Shown here: positions 42,101-51,100 of the stretch, one piece after another | How positions within the stretch are numbered: the stretch's first letter is position 1 | How the letters are laid out: each line of letters starts with the position of its first letter | Made by a program: the position numbers and the translations under genes | Assembly (NCBI GenBank): GCA_007922195.1 | Contig: ML682003.1 | Span: 5,013,383-5,077,382, forward strand | Direction: 5' to 3' | Length of the DNA stretch: 64,000 bases | Source: Podocnemis expansa | Taxonomy: Eukaryota > Chordata > Testudines > Podocnemididae | The notes under the pieces: generated by a model | Databases searched by the model: none | Told to the model about the DNA's origin: nothing | Seen by the model: only the letters and a program-made list of their open reading frames with translations

Positions 42101-45100
42101 TGGGAGCTGAGAGAGGCTCTGTCTCGACTGAGACCCCAAGACTGATCTGCTGTCACTCCTGTCCCTGGGGCCATAGCTCCCAGTGTGGACCTGGCTCTCA
42201 TGCAGTGACTGGTTTGTGTGTCACTGCTGGGAAGTGGCTCTGGCTGTGTCTCAGATGAAGGGTGTCTAGAGACCCCAAGAATGGACACCTCTAACCTCCC
42301 CTCTTCTCGTCCTCTGATTCCAGCTCAGAACTTGGCGCTGGGGTGCCCAGCCACTCAGTCCTCCACATACAAGAGAAATGGGGCTGGGAACGCCGTGGAT
42401 GGACAGCGCAATGGGATCTTGGAACAAGGCTCCTGCAGCCACACCGAAGGCAACATGGATTCGTGGTGGTCCGTGGACTTGGGCACAGAGCATTCAATCT
42501 CTGCCGTGATCGTGAAGAACAGGGAGGACTGCTGTGAGGAGAGACTCAAGGGGGCCCAGATCCGTGTAGGAAACTCCCCGGTGGACCATGGCAGGCAGAA
42601 CCCCATGTGAGTTGCTTCCCCAATCTTTGACTGCAGTGAGAGGACTGCTCCCGTTTCAGAGACGAGGGTCTCCTTGACAGCAAGGCAAGGAATAGTCTCT
42701 TATCCGTGGAGCTCCTGGGGCTGGGAGCACTATGCTGGCAGTGCTGGCAGCTCCTGGATGGAAGGGAAGAACATGTCATGGGCACCGGGACCTCTGCCAG
42801 GAAATCTAGGGTAGGGTCAGTCTCTCCAGGCCCTGGCCAGTTTTCTCTGTGCCCTCACAGCTTCTGCTCCTATGAAATCATCATATACAAGGCAACAGTA
42901 ACAGATTTTTTGAGGTTGATGGATTTCTCAGGTTAGACGTGTCATTTCTGATCACCTCATCTGTCCTTCTGTATCTTACAAGCTGGAGAACTTCACCCAG
43001 TGGTCCATTCTCCCCTCATAGACACATATAGATGTAGGGCAGGACGGGTTCTCAAGAGGACAGCTAGCGTACCCCCTTCCGCTTCCCAAGCTAAGAGAGG
43101 ATCTCTTATACCTAGACCATCCCTCTATGAGTGGTGTTAATCTAACCTCTTCCTAAAGCCTCCAGTGATGAGGACCCCCACAAACTCCCTTGGCAACCCA
43201 CTCTTGTATTGAACTATCCATACAGTCATACTTCTTTTCCTGATCTCTAGTCTTAATCTTCCTCATTCCATATGAAGGAGATTACTATTTGTCCTACTGT
43301 CTGTGAACATGAGAAGCAACTGATCACCATTTTTTTTCTAACTGCATGGTTTGCTGGTTACATGCTCCTGCGGCAGCTTTCCCTGACCAAATACGGAACT
43401 GTGCTTGTGTCCTAGTCTCTGTTTTCTCCCGTGGGGTCTTAGAGAATCAAATGAGGCTTTGAAATAAAATCAAGGTTTCTAGTCATTGGGGAGGTGAAGT
43501 TGTGGAATAACCTTCTTAGGGGAGCAGTGTGGGGCAATAACTGAGCTGGCTTCAAGACACAATTTGATCAGTGTATAGAGGGAGTGGTAATTTGTCAATT
43601 AAATGTCCTTTGACTACTAATGGTAAACATGTCCAGAGGTCTGCAATGGGGTGGGCTAAGAGTTACTACAGAGAATTCTTTCCTAGGGGTCTGGTTGGTG
43701 AGTCTTGCCTACAAGCGTCAGTTGATCACCATATTTGAGACTGGGAAGAAACTCGTCTCAGGGTAGATTAGAATCACAGAAGAGTATTGCTAGAGGGGAC
43801 CTTCAGGATGCCATCTAGTACTCCAAACCCCTTCTGAAAACAGGACCAACCCACCAAAATCATCCCAGCAGTGCTTTCTAAAGCTGGGCCTTAAAACCTC
43901 TAAGCATCTGATGAAGTGGGATTTTTTCCCACAAAAGCTCATGCAATAAGTAAATTTCTTAGTCTTTATAAGCAGAACAAGACTTCTCGTTTGTTTTTCT
44001 AAGCATGGAAATTCTACCACATCCCTAGGTAACCCATCCCAGTGCTTTACCACTGTCCTAGTGAAAAAAATTTTCCTAATATCTAGTCTAGATCTCCCCC
44101 ATTGCAACTTGAGACCTTTGCTCCCCTAGTCTGTCATCTGCCACCACTGAGAAAAGCCTAGCTCAGTGGTTGTCAAACTACAGGTCAAGACCCAGTACTG
44201 GGTCACAGACCCTCAGGTACTGCATTGTAGCCCACACTGTTGCCACCATCAAAAGACTGGAATGTATTGCTAAAAGATTTAACTGTTGGGTCGTGAAGCA
44301 TAAATGATTTTTCAACTGGGTCCCAAGAAAAAAAGCTTGACAACTACTGACCTAGCTCCATCCTCCCTGGAATTCCCCATAGGGTTAGGGTTACCAGATG
44401 TCAGGCAAAAGGAGGACATGTCCTCCTTTTTACCTTCACGTCCTCTATCTGACAGGCATTTTAAAAACACATGATTTTGTCTGGCTTTTTACTCACAGCA
44501 GTTAAAGTATGCTGGAACGTGACAGAACACCCTATTTTTAGGGGGAAGCATGCCAGGGCCCCCTAAAAACAAGAATATTACATTAATACCACATTTTCTC
44601 CGTGTGTCCTCTAATGTCCTCCTTTCCATGCTTTGGTATCTGGTGACTCTACTTAGGGTAGTTGAAGGCCATGCTCAAATCCCCCCTCACTCTTTTCTTC
44701 AGCAACATAAATAAGCCCATCTCTCTCACCGGCTCCTTGTAAGTCATGTTCCAGCCCCCTAATCTTTTTCATTGCCCTGTGCTGGATTCCCTCAATTAGC
44801 CCACATCCTTTCTGTAGGCAGGGCCTTCTTGGTCATAAGGACATGCTACTGACTAATCTCCAGCTTCTTGTCCACCGTAACCCCAGGTCCTTTTCTGTAG
44901 AGTTGTTTCTAGTCAGTCAGTCCCCCATCTGTAGCAAGGCATGGCTCTCTTTCATCCTCAGTGCAAGATTCTGCATGGATACCTGGTAAACCTCATCTGA
45001 TTTCTTTTGGCCCAATCCTCCAATTTATCTAGATGTTTCCAACCAGTGAGCCCCAGCAACTCCCCAGGCAATCTGTGAAATTTGCTGGGAGCTGTGGCCA

Positions 45101-48100
45101 TTTTAAATCTCCTAAAATGTTGCGGCGGGTTGCACGCTGCTGGCTGTGGTAAGTTTGTGAGCAAAGGGTTAGGGGGAGAGGAAGTGAGAGGCCGGGTGAG
45201 CTGCAGGGGGAGTCAAGCCACCAGGTACCGCGGTGTATTTGGGGTGGAGCCGAGAGCCGCAGGCATGAGGTGTGTGGGAAAGGAGGACCCACAATGGAGG
45301 GGGTGCCACAGGCAGCACCAGCTAGTGAACAGTGCTGGGGGAGTTGCAGTAAAAGGGGTGCCATGGGTATCATGGCCTGCTGAGGGGTGCTAGGAGGTAG
45401 GGGGGTGCTATGAAATGCTGATGGGGGAGGGGGTATGTGAGGCAGGCCAGCAAGCTGTGGTGCCACAAGGTATGCAGGCTTCACGGGTGGCAGAAGGTGC
45501 TGGGAGGCAGTGGGAACGCCAGGTGACATGAGATGCTGGGGAGAGGAGCACTGGGAGCTGCAGATGAGGTGCTAGGAGGAGGAGAGAACTGCTCTGCTGC
45601 TTTTCCATACTCCCCAGCACTGCCACACCCTCCCACTCCCCAGGCTCCCCCCATCACCCCACTACGCAGCCCTTCCCCTCTCCTTTCTAGCCACCCCTGC
45701 GCCTGTGCTCCCCACATGGATACCCTTGCACCACCCCTGGCCTGCTCTGCTCCCTCCCCTACATAACCATCTGCGCTCTCCTCTTCCCACATCTCTTTTC
45801 TTGCCACTCATACCTTGCTACCCCATACTCCCACCTGCCCTGCTCCCCACATGGCCACCCCTGCCCTCCCCTTTCCTCTTGCCACCCTTCCCCTGCCATC
45901 CCATACTCTTCTCTCTCACCCCACATAGCAGCATTTCCCAACCAGCGAGCCATGGCACACAGGTGTGCTGTCAAGCCAGAACAGGTGTGCCATGAATTTT
46001 TTTGAACATCTAGAGTTCTGGATTGGCTCATGAATATTCATTCATTAATTTGAAGACTAGATGCTGATGTGCCTCAAAATAATTGAAGGTATCAAGGTGT
46101 GCCATGACAGCAAAAAGGTTGAGAACCAGTGCTATATTCTATTCCTGCCCTTCAACATATCTACCAGTAAAAAACCAAGGAGTCGTGTGGCACTTTAAGA
46201 CTAAGATTTATTTTTCGCATGAGCTTTAGTTCACCCATCTTTGAAGCATCTGAGGAAGTGGGATTTTCTCCCACGAAAGCTCATGCAAAAAATAAATCTT
46301 TTAGTCTTAAAGTGCCACACAACTCCTTGTGTGGCTGGACTAGACTAACATGGCTATCCCTTTGGAAATATCTACCAGTGCCTGCATTTTAGTGTCATCT
46401 ACAAAATTACCAAGGGTGCAATCTACCCCAACCTCCAGATCATTAAAAATGTCAAACAGGTGTCAGCTCCTCCAGTGGGTGCCAGTGGAGGGGAGTGCAT
46501 GCTTTGTGGGAAGAGAGAGAACTGAGATGAAGAGGTGGGGTGTGTCAGTTAAGAGATCTTTGAGTACTAATCATAAATATGTCCAGTGGTCTGTGATGGG
46601 AGGTTAGGTGGGGTGAGCTCTGAAGTACTAGAGAATTCTTTCCTACGTGCCTGGCAGGTGAGCCCACCCACATGCTCAGGGTTTAGTTGGTCATTATATT
46701 TGGAGTCAGGAAGGAATTCCTACCAGGGCAGATTAGAATCATGGAAAAGTAGGATTGGAAAGAACCTCAGGATGTCTGAAAACCACTGGATTAGATAACG
46801 GGTCTAGACCCAGCACTTGGCTGCAGACCCTCAGGTATTGGCTTATGGGGTTGCTTGCTGCCATTGTTGAAAGACTGGAATATATTGGTCAACGATGTAG
46901 TTGCTGGTGTGACCCGGGCCTCTTGAGATAATCTTGGGAATGTGCAAAAATCAGGGCAAGTTGCAAAACCAGGGGCCAAAGCCCCAAACCACTAACCAGT
47001 CTCCCAGTCAGTAACAAAACATGCTTCTGATTAACCACTCTGGTCATCACCAAGCATAATAAAATAGAAACAGCCCCCTTACTGCACATCAGATTCTCTG
47101 GTCCCCTCTAGCCAACGGGTCTCTCTAAGAAATAGGTTCTCATGACCCCAAAGGGCCAGCCACAGCACCCAGAACAATACAGGCTGGGATCTTACCCAAA
47201 ATACAACACTGCTACCCAATCCTTTACTAACTACAACTAAAAGTTTAATACAAAAAGAAAACAAAAAATATGAGAGATACTGAAGGGTCAAAGTGAATCA
47301 CATACAAATAATTGATTTAGAGTCCATATAAAGCAAGTCCTTGAAGAATCTGGAGTTCGTAGGTTGATCCAGTTCCTCTGGTAGACACCCAGCACCTGGG
47401 TGGTCTCAGTCCTTTGTGCAGTCACAGAGGAATAGTCCCAGAGAAGGGTATTCATTGCAGCCTAGAGACTGAAGACAAAATGGAGTTGGGGCTGCTGCCT
47501 TTTATCACCTCTGGCCTTTTTCATGCTGTGTGGAGTTTTTTTGCAGGGTTTAAAGTAAGGGGGAATGCACCTGAATGCAGTTCCAGGGCCCCCTATTTTT
47601 AGGCTGGCAGTTCCAGGGCCCCTAAAAATAGAGGAACGCGCTGGAACACTGTTCCGGGGCCCTGCTAAAAAGAGCAACAGCAGCTGGACTGCAGCGTTTC
47701 TGTGGCTCCACCTTAACCCCAGCCAGTAGAGAGCTGCAGCAGGCCGGGGGTTTGTGAATCTCCCCCCACAGGGTGGAGCAGCTTCCAGCCCATCAGCCAG
47801 TGTGCAAACAGCCAAAGGAAGGGCTTGGGGGGCGAAGGGGCTGCTGAGGGTTGTGTGTGTATGGGGGTGGCTGAAAGAGTGCGTCTGTATGTGTGTGTGT
47901 ATGGCTGTGTGTCTGGTGGGGTGGGTATTGGGAAAGGATGCAGATTCTGGGGCCAGGTATGCCGGGGGGGGGGGCACCCATGGAGGAGGGTTCCAGGGCC
48001 CATCAATTTATATTTTAACCCCTGGTTTTTTGCAAATCAAAATGAAATTTAGTAACATGGGCAAGTCTTAGTGGCTCACAACAGGTTTCTCCCTGGACCT

Positions 48101-51100
48101 ACTGTACCTGGGAACTTCCTTAATGGGCCATTAAAGAGACAATGGGTTGTAGACATCCAGCCTGCCAGAGTCCTAGGATCCAATAGCTTGAAACACAAAT
48201 AGAATAAACTAATCCCTAGCTTCCAATACAGATATGACACCTTCATATAAACCATAGAATCATTCCAAGCCGATCACAGCCTTTCCACTGATACCAAACA
48301 TCACATATGGATTATTGCAAATATGAAATACTAATAGGAAAAATAATTCACTCTCTAAATCCAGCGAGCGTCATGCTTAAGTCATAGCCATAAATGATTA
48401 TTTTTCAATTGGATCTGGCGGGAAGAAGTGTTCAAATCTTTGATCTAGTCCAGCCCTCTGCTCAAAGTGGGACAAAGCTTTCTCAACACAGACATCATAA
48501 AAACCTCAAAACATGGAGATTCCACCACCTCCCTAGATAACACCTTCCAGTGCTCGACCACCCTCCAAGTAAAAAGTTTTTCCTAATATTCAACTTAGAC
48601 CTTCCCCACTGAAATCTGAGACCTTTGCTCACTGTTCTGTCACCCTCCACCACTGCTTAACTGAAGCCAAATAGTGTTGCCTGTGTGATGCTGGCTGGGT
48701 CTAGGGGACTGTTTATGATTATTTTTCATATTGATGTTTCATATTGGCAATAATCCATATGTGATATACCATGTTTGGTATCAATAGAAAGCTTGTAATC
48801 AGCTAGGAATGATTATATGGAGGTATATCTGTATTAGACATTCAGACTATTTGTTCTATGTGCGTTCCAAGCTGTTTCATTCTAAGGCAACCCCAGAATG
48901 GGTGTCTGCAAAACCATTGTCCTCTTGAAGGCCCATCAAGGGAACTCCTGGGTACAGTGGGCTTAGGAAGAAACCTGTTCGACCAGTCACGCAAACTGAG
49001 CATATGATTCAACTCCCTTTTGATTTGGCAAGGACTTTGAGAGCATGGAAGAGCCAAAGGTGATAAAAGGCAGTGGCCCCATCTCTATTTTGTCTTCAGC
49101 CTACAATCAACATCACCCTCTGGGACTATTCTTCTGGGATTGAGCAAAGGACAGACCCATCCAAGTGCTGTGTGTCTACCAGAGGAATTGGACTAATCTG
49201 TAAATTACAGATTCTTCAAGGATTTAATTTCTATGGACTCAATCATCTGTACGTATATGATTCACTTTGACCCTTTAACATCTCTCATATTTTGTTTTCT
49301 TTTTATACTAAACCTTTAGCTGTAGTTAGTAAAGGATTGGCTGGCAGCATGACAATTTGGGTAACATCCAAGCCTATAGTGTTCTGGGTGATGTGGTTGG
49401 CCCTTTGGGGTCAGGAGAACCTATTTCTCTGAGAGACCCAGTGGCTAGGTAGGGACCAGGAAAGCTGCCGTGCAATAAAGGGGGCTGTTTGTTTTCTTAT
49501 GCTTGGTGATGATCAGAGTGGGGAATCAGCAGCATGTTTTGTTACTGACTGGGAGACTGGTTTAAGTACCACCTGTCAGTGGTTTGGGGGTTTGGCCCCT
49601 GGTTTTGCAGCTTGCCCTGATTCTGGCACATTCAGGCAGTTATCCGAGGAGGCCCTGGTCACAGCATGGTTTCTAGTTGCTTAGTAATTTGGATGGAGAT
49701 ATAGGTTCACTGATGGAGCTGTTCACAAGACAGTGAGAACCTGGTTCCTGAATCAGGCTACAAGAGTTTTTTTTACAGGGACCCCAGAGTGCACAGCATA
49801 AATATTCATGCTGATGACCAAATACATACACTGTTAGATGCTTTTATTAAGATAACAAGAAATGCTAGTCAGATGACTAATTAAAAGGCAATGAAGAGAC
49901 AATGGAGAATGATGAGAATTACCATCTTATTCTAAGGTATATGTGATATATTTTATACTGTATGCTTTGGATTAATATATTCACACCCTTCCCTGATGAC
50001 CCAATCAAAAGAGCTATCCAGTCCCTGAACTTTGGGGTGTAGGGGTGGAAGTAGTGATAGAGCCAAGCACTATAAAGCTGAGAAACAAAACTACCCATAA
50101 ACCCAAATGGCCAACCTTTTGTTTTAAGTTACTTAAGAAACCAAAGCAGCAGCAAGTAGCTGGTGAACACACCCTAACCACACTGTTTACCCTTCTTATA
50201 CCCTGAACAATATGGCTCCTCCTGCCAGGTCCAAACTTGGCTTCTTAACCTGCAAATTCTCAGGGTACACCTTTCTTACAGGCTGGCTGGCTTGTGCCTA
50301 TTAATGACATCTGCCTCCTTTCCAGAAGGCTCCAGACAGTATTCTCTTCCCACTGCTTGCTATTTCTGACCATTCAGTGACTTTGTGGTTCACATGTGAT
50401 GGTTGTTGTGTCATGACCTGGGCAGCTTCCCCTGCACCCTCCCCAACCCATTCTGACTATCTCAGGTGATAAAGTCATAGCTGGAGATGCTAGTTATTTC
50501 TCTAGGGAGAAGGTCCTGGATATTTGTGTACTTGGCTTTCATGCAGAATGTGGATTACAGGGTCTTGGGTCCCAGCTTTACTATTTCTACATTCCTCTAT
50601 GATTTTGTTATCAACAAACAGACACTCAAACCTATAGTTTGAGGGAAAAGTGTGTGTACAAGCAAGCAGGCTATGTCTATATGCTACAACAGAGGGAAAT
50701 AACTTCCCCCATCTGCTGGCATTGCTTCTGTTAATAGAGTCCAATATGCTATTAGCCTTCTTGGCAACAAGGACACACTGGTGGCTCCTATCCAGCTTCT
50801 TGTCCACTGTAACCCTCAGGTCCTTTTCTGCAGAACGCCTGACTAGGCAGCTGGTCCTCAGTCTGCAGTACTGCATGATATTCTACTGTCCAAAGTTCAG
50901 GACTCCGCACCTGGCATTGATGAACCTCATCAGGCTTCTTTTGTCCCAGTCCTTCAGTTCATTGAGGTCACTCTGCATCCTATCCCTATCCTCCATCATT
51001 ACTACCACCCCCCAGCCTAGTGTCATCCACGAATCGACAGAGGCTGCTATTGACCATGTCCTCCAGGTCATTAATGAAGGTGTTCAACAAAATTGGCTCC

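Noticed and set aside
45481..45995. Open frames in G-rich and C-rich stretch as a novel gene
   Set aside because: They are composition-driven, overlapping on both strands, with no splice context or homology.
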